In this document: piece after piece, positions 44,409 through 53,447 of the stretch | Position numbering within the stretch: position 1 is the first letter of the stretch | How the letters are laid out: each line of letters opens with the position of its first letter | Source of the DNA: Chitinophagaceae bacterium 26-R-25 | GTDB lineage: Bacteria; Bacteroidota; Bacteroidia; Chitinophagales; Chitinophagaceae | Direction: 5' to 3' | Assembly (NCBI GenBank): GCA_029906195.1 | Contig: JARWSJ010000002.1 | Coordinates: 1 to 64,000 of the forward strand | DNA: 64,000 nt | Program-made: the position numbers and the translations under genes | Notes under the pieces: model-generated | The model's database searches: none | The model's input: only the letters and a program-made list of their open reading frames with translations | Told to the model about the DNA's origin: nothing

Positions 44409-45281
44409 TTATGAAGCATTTGCAAATTCAAAAGTTTTTTCCTTTTTGTAGTTGTACCACCACTCCGGGGCGGTCTTTTTCATGAGCGTATCGATGTTTC
44501 TCATGCCAAAAAGGTTCCATGCGCCCTTTAATTTTCCCACCACAGACGATTGTAAAGCCCTAAGGCTCATAGCAAAACCACTGTCGATGTATTCCATATG
44601 ATGCCAGTAACCGGCGGGCATAAAAAGTGTGTCCCCGTGTTCCAGGATAATCTCGTAACCCCTGGCTTTTGCCACTTCCGGGAATTTGTCAAGGTCGAGT
44701 TTGCTTTTTTGGGGATCGAAATAGTTTTCAAAGTTGGCAAAACTTAATACTTCCCATGGTTTGCGGTAAAGTTTATGCTGTTCTTCAAAGGGGAAAAGCA
44801 GCACTCTTTTTCTGCCGGTGAACTGTGTATGCAGAATATGTGAAAGGTCAATGTCAAAATGCATATGTGTGACAGAGCCGGCGCCGCCCACAAACAGCAT
44901 TGGGAATTTCTTTACGAAGCCCCGCATCAGGTCTTCGGGCCAGTCAAAATCATTCACCAGATCCGGCGCATGCTGAAATAAATTGAAAAGGAAAATGCGA
45001 AGTTCCACCGGGCCTTTTTTTACGAGGTCAAGATATTGGCCAAATTTCATGTAGTCATCTGCCTTATTGATCGGAGTAAAGGCATCGCTTTTTACATTGT
45101 TATAAACTCCTACTTCCACTTCGCCTACTGCTTGCTTAAAATAATCCCAGTTCCATTTTTCATATGCGGGCCATTGCTTTGCAAGCTGTGTAATCACTAT
45201 TGGCTTCATTCCATTGTAAAACTCATTCTTAAATTCTTCCGGTGTAATGCTAGCAACTTTAATTACAGGTTTCAGTTCCAT
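44409..45281 (-). CDS. Cupin-like JmjC-domain oxygenase
   Basis: A 290-residue protein of the cupin_8/JmjC hydroxylase family. The likely iron ligands are His and Asp in THMHFDIDLS (His-x-Asp) and a distal His in PAGYWHHMEY. The N-terminal start PVIKVASITPEEFKNEFYNG and the GKRVLLFPFEEQ-like strand are typical. Such enzymes hydroxylate proteins or RNA with 2-oxoglutarate and oxygen. The substrate is unknown. Confidence 0.88.
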   Translation of the reverse strand: MELKPVIKVASITPEEFKNEFYNGMKPIVITQLAKQWPAYEKWNWDYFKQAVGEVEVGVYNNVKSDAFTPINKADDYMKFGQYLDLVKKGPVELRIFLFNLFQHAPDLVNDFDWPEDLMRGFVKKFPMLFVGGAGSVTHMHFDIDLSHILHTQFTGRKRVLLFPFEEQHKLYRKPWEVLSFANFENYFDPQKSKLDLDKFPEVAKARGYEIILEHGDTLFMPAGYWHHMEYIDSGFAMSLRALQSSVVGKLKGAWNLFGMRNIDTLMKKTAPEWWYNYKKEKTFEFANAS

Positions 45282-45392
45282 AGCGAGAATTTTTAACTAC
45301 CTAAATTTAATATTAATTCATTGTTAAGTTTAGTAAGTGCGGGTGGTTTTTAAGGATAGGAATGCAAAACTAAATTTAAGTAATTTAGTGAC

Positions 45393-46004
45393 ATGCTTTT
45401 ACACCTCCATCCGGAAAATCCACAACCCAGGAATATAAAAACTATTGTTGAATGTCTTAACGATGGGGGGACGATTATTTACCCAACTGATACAATTTAT
45501 GGTTTGGGCTGTGATATATTTCAGCACGACGCCATCGAAAAGGTATGCCGGATAAAGAACATACAGCCTGCAAAGGCTCAGCTTTCGTTTATTTGCTATG
45601 ATCTTAGTGATCTAAGTAATTATACAAAAAGCATTTCGACCCCTTTGTATAGAATGCTGAAGACTTATTTACCCGGTCCTTACACTTTTATTTTGCCTGC
45701 CAGCAAGCAGGTGCCTAAAATTTTAAAGAGTAAAAAAGATACAATTGGTCTTCGTGTGCCGGATAACATTATCGCCCAGACAATGATCAAAGAGCTTGGC
45801 CACCCGATATTGAGTACCTCTCTTCCGGGAGAAATGGTGGAGGAATACACCGATCCGGAACTGATGTACGAGAACTTTAAAAACATAGTAGACATTGTTG
45901 TTGATGGCGGTATCGGCGGCATTACGCCATCTACAATTGTGGATTGTACACAAGACGAGCCGGTATTGATAAGGAAAGGTTTGGGCGAATGGGTGGAAGT
46001 ATAA
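45393..46004 (+). CDS. Sua5/YciO/YrdC-family protein
   Basis: A 203-residue protein with the YrdC fold: NDGGTIIYPTDTIYGLGCDI with KRLKN-type positions near RIKNIQPAKAQLSF, PGPYTFILPAS and TIGLRVPDN. The family makes threonylcarbamoyl-AMP for tRNA t6A37. The closest resemblance is to the YciO branch (no C-terminal SUA5 domain), whose activity is weaker or different, so enzymatic role is likely but not proven. Confidence 0.88.
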   Translation: MLLHLHPENPQPRNIKTIVECLNDGGTIIYPTDTIYGLGCDIFQHDAIEKVCRIKNIQPAKAQLSFICYDLSDLSNYTKSISTPLYRMLKTYLPGPYTFILPASKQVPKILKSKKDTIGLRVPDNIIAQTMIKELGHPILSTSLPGEMVEEYTDPELMYENFKNIVDIVVDGGIGGITPSTIVDCTQDEPVLIRKGLGEWVEV

Positions 46005-46098
46005 ATTCCCGAAATTATTTTTGACCTGTACTCCGTTTCTTTCGGAGATGTTATGTATTTTAAGAATCCATTTTTTCGCGTGCGAATGCGATTGATGA

Positions 46099-46117
46099 GG
46101 GCGAATGCAATTCGCCC
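46099..46117. repeat. Palindrome GGGCGAAT...ATTCGCCC
   Basis: Perfect 8-bp arms around GCA, followed by GTAC. The relative at 15905-15927 has the same plan. Such GCGAAT palindromes are dispersed in many bacterial intergenic regions. Confidence 0.7.
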
Positions 46118-46158
46118 GTACAGGGAATAATATTTTATCACTCTATTAAAAGTGAAAA

Positions 46159-46551
46159 ATGGATTTAACACTTAAAGCCAAAGAATATATTGCCGCCATT
46201 GAAAGCGGAAAAACAGGAACTGACCTTTCCTCTTTTTTTGAAAATGATGTGGTGCAAATAGAATATCCCAACCGCCTGTCGGTAAAAGGGACAAGGCGTG
46301 ACATTGGTGCTATTTTAGATTCTGCAGAGAAAGTAAAAAAGATAATTGCGCGGCAGCAATTCTTTATTCGCAATGCGTTTGTGATCAACAAAACGGTCAT
46401 CATGGAAATAGACTGGTCCGGAAAACTGGCTGTGGCTCTCGGCCATTTAAAAGCAGGCGAACTGCTGAACGCTCACTTTGCCATGTTTCTAGATTATGTA
46501 AACGACAAGATAGTGGGAGTGAGGAGTTATGATTGTTTTGAGTCGTTCTAG
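46159..46551 (+). CDS. NTF2-like / SnoaL-family protein
   Basis: A 130-residue protein of the NTF2-like superfamily: an N-terminal helix (AKEYIAAIESGKTGTDLSSF), QIEYPNRLS strand, and C-terminal strands VALGHLKAGELLNAHFAMF and IVGVRSYDCFESF. It resembles small SnoaL-like proteins, many of unknown substrate. The stop codon TAG is followed at once by a perfect inverted octad array. Confidence 0.75.
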   Translation: MDLTLKAKEYIAAIESGKTGTDLSSFFENDVVQIEYPNRLSVKGTRRDIGAILDSAEKVKKIIARQQFFIRNAFVINKTVIMEIDWSGKLAVALGHLKAGELLNAHFAMFLDYVNDKIVGVRSYDCFESF

Positions 46552-46652
46552 TAACTGAATAACTGATTAACTGAATAACTGAGTGGTTGAAATTCAATTA
46601 GTGTCTATTACGTTCAACCTCTCAGTTATTCAGTTAATCAGTTATTCAGTTA
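46552..46652. repeat. Inverted octad array (AACTGAAT), perfect 32-bp arms
   Basis: TAACTGAATAACTGATTAAC, then TGAATAACTGAG (46552-46583) is perfectly complementary over 32 bp to 46621-46652. A further GGTTGAA/TTCAACC pair extends the stem to about 40 bp. Left arm abuts the stop of the upstream gene; the right arm contains the stop TAA of the convergent flippase. Confidence 0.95.
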
Positions 46653-48146
46653 TTGCTTAAATCCCAGCCTCTTCTTCAACGTCTGCCACACGGGCAAAAC
46701 ATCCGGTGAAAGATTGAAGTAAACAGTAGCGGCACCAAACAATGCAAAGTACACGCCACTTGTTAAAAACAGCGATAGCCAGGAATGCATGTTGTGAAAA
46801 AGAAAATAGCATATTAAATAGCAAACAACCGCGATTGCAAGTGTGTAAACCGTCTTAATAGTGAAAGGCTGCAGATTGAATTTCTTCCACAGAAAAACGA
46901 TCCTGATCGCATTGTAAATAGTGTAAGCAATAAGATTAGAATATCCCGCACCTACGATGCCAAAATGTTTTACCAACAGGATGTTCAGGGGCGCAATCAT
47001 TGACAAGAGAATTACGCCGCAAATAAATTCGAATTTCCAATAAGTAGACGTAGCAATGATTTGAGCGTTTACACCGGTGCCCATATCTACAATAAATTTA
47101 AAGCCCAATAGTAATACAACCATTTTGCCTTCCCTGTAGGCAGGATTAAGTGGTAAGATGTCCATCGCAGTATCGTAGTTGAGCCAGATAAGTGTGAACA
47201 GGAAAATAGAAATTAACAAGAGATTGATGCTGCTGCGTGAATAAATGCGCTGAATAGTCGCCATGTCCTTGGTTCTCCATGCTTCTGCCAAATAAGAAAT
47301 GCTGATGGCAACAACACTTTTTTGCGGAACGCTAATGATGCTTGACATGTAGTTACTAACATCGTAAATCGCCACAAAGCCAATACCCGCATAGCTTGCG
47401 ATGGTAAAAGTGTCTAAGCTGGCAGACATTGTTGTAATAATTAAACCAGCATAGATAAATCCCATAAGCACGGCCATTTTTTTCCAATACCTTCTTGTAA
47501 CCTTGCTTATCTTAAACGTGAAGTGCAATTTTCCTACTTTCATTAAATAGAAAAACAATCCGATAAAGCTAATGCCCCAAAGGCAGCAAAAGATTTTGAT
47601 AAACAAGCTGAAATTAAACCCGCCAACAATAAACAAAACGATAAGAATGGTAACGGAAATGCGATTGCCGGCTTCGCGCATAAAGTTTGAGATGACCGTT
47701 TCTTTTACGCTCCAGGCATAGGCCTCCAGTATGTTAAAAAAGAGATAGAAGAAGAGGTATGGAAAGACTAAGAAATAATATTGAACAAATAGTGCTGACT
47801 TGTCCGAAAACTTTTTAACGACCAACGGCTCAAAAACAATACCTGCAAGCGTTGTCACCACAAATCCCACAAATGCCAGTACCAGTGCTACCGATAACAG
47901 GTCATTGTCTTTATCCTTAAGGTTGCCTTTGTAATAAGGTGCAAACTTGTAAATAACTCCCGGTAAGGCAAGGCACGCAAAGCTGTTGAATAAATTTCCT
48001 GCAATGATGATTACTCTCGTTAAGCCAAACTGGTCGGTGGTGAAAATGTTGTTCCGGGCAAACAGGTAAGTATTGATTGCGCCAAATGCAAAGCCTACAT
48101 AAATTAATACGGAAGAAATAATACTTTGGCGCCTTATGTTACTCAT
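46650..48146 (-). CDS. Polysaccharide flippase (Wzx/MATE-like)
   Basis: A 498-residue membrane protein with about 12-14 predicted helices. It is a polysaccharide biosynthesis/O-antigen flippase-like transporter of the MOP superfamily. The first ATG-started homologous region is at 48146 (MSNIRRQSIISSVLIYVGFA); the upstream TTG frame adds 11 unlikely residues. No wzy or glycosyltransferase gene is adjacent, so the exported glycan cannot be assigned. Confidence 0.88.
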   Translation of the reverse strand: MSNIRRQSIISSVLIYVGFAFGAINTYLFARNNIFTTDQFGLTRVIIIAGNLFNSFACLALPGVIYKFAPYYKGNLKDKDNDLLSVALVLAFVGFVVTTLAGIVFEPLVVKKFSDKSALFVQYYFLVFPYLFFYLFFNILEAYAWSVKETVISNFMREAGNRISVTILIVLFIVGGFNFSLFIKIFCCLWGISFIGLFFYLMKVGKLHFTFKISKVTRRYWKKMAVLMGFIYAGLIITTMSASLDTFTIASYAGIGFVAIYDVSNYMSSIISVPQKSVVAISISYLAEAWRTKDMATIQRIYSRSSINLLLISIFLFTLIWLNYDTAMDILPLNPAYREGKMVVLLLGFKFIVDMGTGVNAQIIATSTYWKFEFICGVILLSMIAPLNILLVKHFGIVGAGYSNLIAYTIYNAIRIVFLWKKFNLQPFTIKTVYTLAIAVVCYLICYFLFHNMHSWLSLFLTSGVYFALFGAATVYFNLSPDVLPVWQTLKKRLGFKQ

Positions 48147-48185
48147 GTAAACCGGTTGATTTGTAAATTTTGATTGCAAAGATGG

Positions 48186-48345
48186 GGAAATTAGGAATTA
48201 GAAGCTAGGAATTAGGAACTAGAGGAAGCTGAGCGGGCAGGTTATATAAATGAGTGAAACCGAAGGACAGTTGGGCACCTTCAACTATTTTAGAATCTAA
48301 CCAGTTTGCATGTCCTAATTTCTAATTCCTAGATCCTAATTTCTT
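48186..48345. repeat. Inverted heptad array (AATTAGG/AACTAGG)
   Basis: Left words 48186-48222 (AAATTAGGAATTAGAAGCTA, then GGAATTAGG) face 48313-48345 (CCTAATTTCTAATTCCTAGA, then TCCTAATTTC) in the divergent gap between the flippase and the dnaJ-like gene. Confidence 0.78.
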
Positions 48346-48356
48346 AAATTTATAAT

Positions 48357-49301
48357 ATGAACGTAAAGGATTATTATAAAATTTTAGGCGTTGACAAGAC
48401 GGCAACGGCAGACCAGATAAAGAAGGCTTACCGGAAGCTGGCTGTGAAATATCACCCTGACAAGAATCCTAATGACAAGGCGGCGGAAGAAAAATTCAAG
48501 GAAATTTCTGAAGCAAATGAGGTGCTGGGTGACCCTGAAAAAAGAAAAAAGTACGACCAGTTTGGAGAAAACTGGAAGCAGTATGAGCAACATGGCGGCA
48601 ATGCAGAGAATTTCGACTGGAGCCAATGGCAGAACAATGGCGGGGGCAATCAGTACTACAGCGGCGACATGAATGACTTTTTTGGCGGCGGAGAAGGGGA
48701 GCATGATTTTTCAAGCTTTTTTGAAACGCTTTTCGGACAATCTGGTGGCCGCAGGCAAAGAAGCACGCGACCAGCGAGGGGCAGGGATGTGCAGGCAACC
48801 ATGCAGGTAAGTTTGCAGGAAGCGTACACTGGCGGAAGCCGGCATATTGAGGTAAACGGCGCAAAATTGAATTTAAAGCTGAAACATGGTCTTTACGATG
48901 GACAAATAATAAGACTTAAAGGAAAAGGTAATCCTGGAATAAATGGCGGCGAGCACGGCGACTTGTTAATTTCCATACAAATAACGCCAACGCCCAATTT
49001 CGAATTAAAAGGAAAAGATCTTTACACTGATGCTCCGCTTGACTTATACACGGCCGTATTGGGCGGTAAAACGAATGTCACGCTGCTTTCCGGCAATGCC
49101 ATCAGCATGAACGTTCCCGCCGGTACAGACACCGGTAAGGTCTTCAGGCTGAAGGGCAAAGGAATGCCCGAATATAACCATGCCGACATGGCCGGAGATT
49201 TGTATGTAAAAATGGTGGTGCACATACCCACTAATCTTTCAGAAAAGGAAAGAGAACTTTTTATGCAATTAGCTCAACTAAAAACGACTACTAATGCTTA
49301 A
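48357..49301 (+). CDS. DnaJ-family co-chaperone (CbpA-like)
   Basis: A 314-residue J-protein. An N-terminal J domain carries HPD ([10 protein letters not shown] near 30-39) and [12 protein letters not shown] near 57-68. A Gly/Phe-rich middle (about 70-135) and two C-terminal beta domains ([27 protein letters not shown]) follow, without the Cys-rich zinc module, i.e. the DnaJ class II/CbpA plan. It should stimulate DnaK. Its stop overlaps the ATG of the next gene by 8 nt, so the two are translationally coupled. Confidence 0.93.
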   Translation: MNVKDYYKILGVDKTATADQIKKAYRKLAVKYHPDKNPNDKAAEEKFKEISEANEVLGDPEKRKKYDQFGENWKQYEQHGGNAENFDWSQWQNNGGGNQYYSGDMNDFFGGGEGEHDFSSFFETLFGQSGGRRQRSTRPARGRDVQATMQVSLQEAYTGGSRHIEVNGAKLNLKLKHGLYDGQIIRLKGKGNPGINGGEHGDLLISIQITPTPNFELKGKDLYTDAPLDLYTAVLGGKTNVTLLSGNAISMNVPAGTDTGKVFRLKGKGMPEYNHADMAGDLYVKMVVHIPTNLSEKERELFMQLAQLKTTTNA

Positions 49302-49647
49302 AATTTATGACTACCTCGACGAAGAATTGCACACGGAAGAATTGATCCCTGAGAAAAGCCCCGAGCTTTCATACTCGATACACGAAGTAATGGATCAATT
49401 GGGATACAAGGAAGAAGCGTCTTATTCCGAACCGCTCGAAAGGACGCTGAAAGCCTGCATGGCTTTGGGCATTCCCATAAAGGAAAATTTCAGGAAAGTA
49501 TATTGCTTTGCAAATGGCAAAATGGAGCTCGACCTGCGTTTGTCTGCCATTGCCTGCTATTTGTTTATGATCAATTGCAATCCAAACAATCCGCTTGTGG
49601 CCAAAGCCCAGTTGCTTTTCATGCTAAAGACCAATTTTAGAATTTGA
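49294..49647 (+). CDS. DinD-like small protein coupled to DnaJ
   Basis: A 117-residue protein. It aligns along its length with the DinD/BRO-type 'DNA-damage-inducible D' proteins: [20 protein letters not shown], then [20 protein letters not shown] near 80-99 and [12 protein letters not shown], compare the DinD pattern LSRYACYLI..NGDP..A.AQ.YFA. DinD in E. coli is SOS-induced and inhibits RecA-DNA filament pairing. Here the gene occupies the place where cbpM follows cbpA, overlapping it by 8 nt. A CbpM-like role is the alternative; sequence points to DinD. No signal peptide. Confidence 0.65.
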   Translation: MLKIYDYLDEELHTEELIPEKSPELSYSIHEVMDQLGYKEEASYSEPLERTLKACMALGIPIKENFRKVYCFANGKMELDLRLSAIACYLFMINCNPNNPLVAKAQLLFMLKTNFRI

Positions 49648-49649
49648 AA

Positions 49650-49792
49650 ATTTGAGAATTTGAAAATTTGAAAATGCTTTCTGTGCAATTTTCTCGTTTG
49701 CAACTTAACTCTTCAAATATCAGAGAGTAGCTAATTAGCAAGAGAACACACCTAAAGAATTTTCAAATTTTCAAATTCCCAAATTTTCAAAT
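49650..49792. repeat. Inverted octad array (TTTGAAAA)
   Basis: Left array 49643-49674 (TTGAAAATTTGAGAATTTGA, then AAATTTGAAAATG) faces 49757-49792 (AATTTTCAAATTTTCAAATT, then CCCAAATTTTCAAATA). The 289-nt gap also holds a candidate promoter, no gene. Confidence 0.82.
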
Positions 49793-49891
49793 AAAGCACA
49801 ATCTTGAAATCCCAAAATCAAGAAAACGCCTCCGAAAATAGGGCACCTAAATATTTCCACTTATTTTTTTCTAAAAATTCGCACGGATAGA

Positions 49892-49899
49892 TATCTTTG
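49892..49899 (+). promoter_or_regulatory. -7 box upstream of CE4 lipoprotein gene
   Basis: TATCTTTG, an exact -7 match, 38 nt before the GTG start at 49937. No convincing -33 TTTG at the proper distance, so moderate support only. Confidence 0.4.
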
Positions 49900-49936
49900 A
49901 TAAGTAACGTCCAATATTTATCAAAAACTTAAACCA

Positions 49937-51001
49937 GTGCGTAGATTCATACTGACCACATTCATGCCTCTTAGTTTGTTGGCATGCAAAAACAACGAGA
50001 CATCTTCCAAGGCAAATACCAGTACTTCCGCCGACACAACGGTCGCAGTTACCAAAACTGATACAACAGCTACCAGGAAAAATCTGGCCAATGCAGACTT
50101 CAAAAGTTGCGGACTGCCGTACAATGAATTGGGCAGGATCATGGTACTGGAATATCACCTCATCGGCGATTCTGAAGACAGATGGAAACGCACGCCGGAA
50201 AACTTCCGTAAAGACTTGCAAATGCTGTACGATAGCGGCTACTATCCGGTATCTGTACACGATATTGCAACGGGCCACATAGATATTCCGGCGGGTACAA
50301 CGCCATTTGCACTTACGTTCGACGATTCCAGCCAGGGTCAGTTCCGTATGTTGAATGAAAACGGTAAAACGGTGATCGATCCAAAATGCGCTGTTGGCGT
50401 AATGGAAGATTTTAAGAAAGCACATCCGGGTTGGCCGCTTACGGCAACTTTCTATGTGCTGCCTGCCATCAAACCTACACTTCGTTTATTTGCGCAGCCT
50501 GAGTACAAGAAAGAAAAACTTGAATGGCTGGTGAAAAATGGCTACGAAATTGGCAGCCACAGCTGGTACCACGAGCCTCTTGGGAAATTGAGCGATGCAG
50601 ATGTGCAAAAGCATTTAACAATGTTTGTGAAAGAAATAAAAGCTTATCTGCCAGACTATGAAGTGCATAGCATAGCCTTACCGTTAGGGGTACACGCAAA
50701 AAATCGTGCGCTGGAAGAAACAGGTTCATTTGAAGGAACTACTTACAAACATGAATCGGTTTTGCTGGTAGGTTCTTCAGATAACGTTTCGCCATACAAT
50801 AAAAACTTCAGTCGTCTTGGTATTGAAAGAATCCAGGAAGGCGATCAATATTATGGTCCCGGTGCGTTCATAAAAAGTCAAACGAAACACAAAACAAGAT
50901 TTGTAAGCGACGGAGATCCTAAAACAATTACCGCACCTGCTGCAATGAAAGAACAACTGAATGCAGCGTTGGAAAAAGAATACAAAGTGATTTGGAATTA
51001 A
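49937..51001 (+). CDS. Polysaccharide deacetylase-family lipoprotein
   Basis: A 354-residue exported protein. A GTG start gives a lipoprotein signal (MPLSLLAC, Cys18). After a Thr/Ser-rich linker (about 22-50), a CE4-like domain shows MVLEYHLIGD, TFDDSS with the catalytic/metal Asp pair, and HSWYHEP for the His ligands. The position of later motifs differs from classical NodB, so activity on chitin, peptidoglycan or another glycan is uncertain. A second deacetylase in the window is fused in the large GH18-CE4-GT2 protein. Confidence 0.85.
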   Translation: MRRFILTTFMPLSLLACKNNETSSKANTSTSADTTVAVTKTDTTATRKNLANADFKSCGLPYNELGRIMVLEYHLIGDSEDRWKRTPENFRKDLQMLYDSGYYPVSVHDIATGHIDIPAGTTPFALTFDDSSQGQFRMLNENGKTVIDPKCAVGVMEDFKKAHPGWPLTATFYVLPAIKPTLRLFAQPEYKKEKLEWLVKNGYEIGSHSWYHEPLGKLSDADVQKHLTMFVKEIKAYLPDYEVHSIALPLGVHAKNRALEETGSFEGTTYKHESVLLVGSSDNVSPYNKNFSRLGIERIQEGDQYYGPGAFIKSQTKHKTRFVSDGDPKTITAPAAMKEQLNAALEKEYKVIWN

Positions 51002-51045
51002 GGTCACGAAGATTATCACTAAGATACTAATAGGTACACAAGATA

Positions 51046-51147
51046 TTAGAGACGCATAACAATGCATCTCTTTTTTAATTTCGACGGTACGCGTAAAAAT
51101 GCAACAACCCCATAATGTAAAAGAGACGCATTGTTATGCGTCTCTAC
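51046..51147. repeat. Inverted pair of GTAG-type REPs
   Basis: Degenerate plus copy 51046-51071 (TTAG, AGAGACGCAT, AACA, ATGCATCTCT) faces minus copy 51122-51147 (minus strand GTAG, AGACGCATAACAATGCGTCT). Same stem family as 8609-8736. Confidence 0.82.
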
Positions 51148-51189
51148 AGGAGGTTCGACATTATTTGTTACATACATTTCGCTCTCATC

Positions 51190-51735
51190 TTAAAACCCTT
51201 TCTCCAATTTACCAGCGTTGATCAGCGCATCCAGTTGCGCGTTGTTTTGTTCTGTAACGGTATAGTGTTTCACGTCATTGATCAGTGTTTCGTCAATCGC
51301 ATCCACCATGTTTTTGTAGCTGGCGTTTGCAGTGGGAGTGATGATGAACACAAGTCCTTCAGAAGATCCTTTTTTATTTTTTTCAAGTAACGCTTTTTTT
51401 TCACGTATCAATTCTCCAATGCCCGTTTGTTCACTATACGAAGTAAACCCCGAAGCGGCGCTATTTATTGCATCATTCAAATCGCCGTGATAATAAAACA
51501 CTTTGTTGTTGGCGCCGGGAATTATGGTGAGCGTTTTAGATTTTGCTGCATTGGTTGCATCGCCATCTGCAGGTGTATAGAATCTCATCGCTTTTACCTG
51601 CGTCCACGTTGTTGTAAGAATAAAAAATGTGATTAATAAAAAACCGAGATCAACCATTGGGGTAAGGTCAACCCTAGTAGATAATTTCTTTCTTCCATGT
51701 TTAGAAGTGCCGGAGGTTAATTGTACGTCTGCCAT
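51190..51735 (-). CDS. ExbD/TolR-family biopolymer transport protein
   Basis: A 181-residue inner-membrane protein. It has one N-terminal helix preceded by RVDLTPMVDLGFLLITFFIL, which carries the functional Asp of ExbD/TolR, and a periplasmic domain to the C-terminus. ExbD uses proton-motive force with ExbB to energise TonB. No exbB/tolQ gene is adjacent, unlike the usual arrangement. ATG at 51735 begins the homologous part (MADVQLTSGTSK); the upstream frame is unlikely. Confidence 0.88.
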   Translation of the reverse strand: MADVQLTSGTSKHGRKKLSTRVDLTPMVDLGFLLITFFILTTTWTQVKAMRFYTPADGDATNAAKSKTLTIIPGANNKVFYYHGDLNDAINSAASGFTSYSEQTGIGELIREKKALLEKNKKGSSEGLVFIITPTANASYKNMVDAIDETLINDVKHYTVTEQNNAQLDALINAGKLEKGF

Positions 51736-51796
51736 AACGAGTAGTTTAGAACTAAGATGCAGGAGCAGGAATTTTCCACACGGGGGCATTCATTCG

Positions 51797-51870
51797 GTAG
51801 AGACAAGGCAGTGCCTTTTCTCTGTAACACCCGAAATGTGCAGCAAGACAAGGCAGTGCCTTGTCTCTAC
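51797..51870. repeat. Inverted pair of GTAG-type REPs (AGACAAGGCA stem)
   Basis: Plus copy 51797-51823 (GTAG, AGACAAGGCA...) and minus copy 51846-51870 (AGACAAGGCAGTGCCTTGTC, then TCTAC). The CTAC foot of the second provides the GT39 stop codon TAG. Confidence 0.85.
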
Positions 51871-53438
51871 TGTAAATTTTCTTTTGCTCCCTTGCATCTG
51901 TATACCAAAAAATATCGCACGAGCTTGCCGCTTTTGTAAGAAGGGATTTTTACTGGTTCGTCTATGCTTTCAAATTTGTCTTTGTAGATTGGTAGGGGAT
52001 CATTGAAAAAATTAGTGGTCGTTATATAGTAAGCGTCATTGCCCTTTTGCAACGCCGGCTTCGTTTGATTGATGAAATAAAACTGGTGGATATCATGCAC
52101 TTCGCCAATCGCAAGAAAGTTATAATGATTGGGTCTTACTACATATAAATCAAGATGTGAAGCAGGAAACCATTTGTTGCTTATTACGGTAACAGGGCCG
52201 TTTGTAGTATGTGTTGAACTGTCGTTTTGCACTAGTTGTTTAAAGGCTTTTCCAAATTTTTTCCAGCCCATCATATCGAGTGTAAAATCATTTTCACCCA
52301 ATTTTTTTTCATCCTTGTTACCTAGATTAACCGGCGCAAAATTTATGAGAATGAAAGCCGCAATCAATCCAACAATCACCAGCGCATTTGCTGCCATCAC
52401 ACTTTTAGGAATAAAGAAATGGTTGTTCAATAATTTATCTGTCAAATAGATGGCGGTTAAAATGATCAGTGCACAAAAGCCCGGGCCGCTCCAATGTGGT
52501 AATGTATCCATGAAGAGCGACAGTCCCAGGAAAAGCGCTATAACCGGAAGGCTCATGCATAAGAGAAATATTTTTTTTCGTCGATTCAGCCGTATGCCAC
52601 CGCGCATGCAAGCCACCACTGCTATAACATACAACACATAGTTGATGGGGTTTTGATAAGCAAAGCCGCCAAATATTTCTCTCAGGAAGCTGTCAGTTTG
52701 CAAATGGAAGCCATGTTCTGATACTCTGCCTCCATGATATTGAAAAGTCATGAAATGGTTCGCAATGTTCCAACCAATGATAGGAGCAAGAAAGATCAGC
52801 GAAAGGAGAAATGAGACATAGATCAATTTCACCCGTAGCCATCTTCTGTCGAAAAACAAAATGTAGAAACCAAGGCAGCCCCAAATTAAAAGGCCATGAA
52901 TTTTGCTGAGCATACACAGCCCGATGCTAAGACTTAAAAGGAAGAAGTTTTTTTTAGGAATCGCATATCCCTTTTCTGAAGCAAAAATTTTCACTGCATA
53001 ATAGAGTGACAATAACCAGAAGAAAAGCATTGGCGTATCAGGAAGGATCAGCAGGCCTGTTATCACATTCGCATAAATCGAGCTATTGTACAAAAGCGCG
53101 GCGAGATAACCGGCGTTCTTATTTTTTAAAAGCGCGGTGGTTTTAAAGATCAGGTACATGTTTGCCAGTGAAAAAATAAGTCCGGACAAACGGATGAACC
53201 ACTCCTGTTTCAGCAGTAAGCCCAAAGTGGAAAATCGTATGCAAAGCCCAACTAAAGGTGGATGATCAAAATAGTTCCAGTCGGGATAGAAAGCATATTG
53301 AACATAATAGACTTCATCGTTGGATAATTCCGTGCCGCAAGCAACTATGCTTTTAACGATCCATGTAAAAAGAATGATGGCCCACACCCATTTTGCTGAC
53401 AATGTTTTTTTGTGCGGCTGTAAAGTAAGAGAGGTCAT
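51867..53438 (-). CDS. GT39-family (ArnT/PMT-like) glycosyltransferase
   Basis: A 523-residue polytopic inner-membrane protein (10-12 helices). The PMT_2/ArnT signature is the acidic pair in LSNDEVYYVQYAFYPDWNYF followed by HPPLVG, where Asp-Glu contact the lipid-linked sugar. It transfers a sugar from a polyprenyl-phosphate donor to lipid A, protein or another acceptor. The PAP2 phosphatase gene lies 9 nt upstream, so the two are an operon and may handle lipid-linked donors. The stop codon is supplied by a GTAG-type REP. Confidence 0.9.
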   Translation of the reverse strand: MTSLTLQPHKKTLSAKWVWAIILFTWIVKSIVACGTELSNDEVYYVQYAFYPDWNYFDHPPLVGLCIRFSTLGLLLKQEWFIRLSGLIFSLANMYLIFKTTALLKNKNAGYLAALLYNSSIYANVITGLLILPDTPMLFFWLLSLYYAVKIFASEKGYAIPKKNFFLLSLSIGLCMLSKIHGLLIWGCLGFYILFFDRRWLRVKLIYVSFLLSLIFLAPIIGWNIANHFMTFQYHGGRVSEHGFHLQTDSFLREIFGGFAYQNPINYVLYVIAVVACMRGGIRLNRRKKIFLLCMSLPVIALFLGLSLFMDTLPHWSGPGFCALIILTAIYLTDKLLNNHFFIPKSVMAANALVIVGLIAAFILINFAPVNLGNKDEKKLGENDFTLDMMGWKKFGKAFKQLVQNDSSTHTTNGPVTVISNKWFPASHLDLYVVRPNHYNFLAIGEVHDIHQFYFINQTKPALQKGNDAYYITTTNFFNDPLPIYKDKFESIDEPVKIPSYKSGKLVRYFLVYRCKGAKENLQ

Positions 53439-53447
53439 TTTTTAAAA

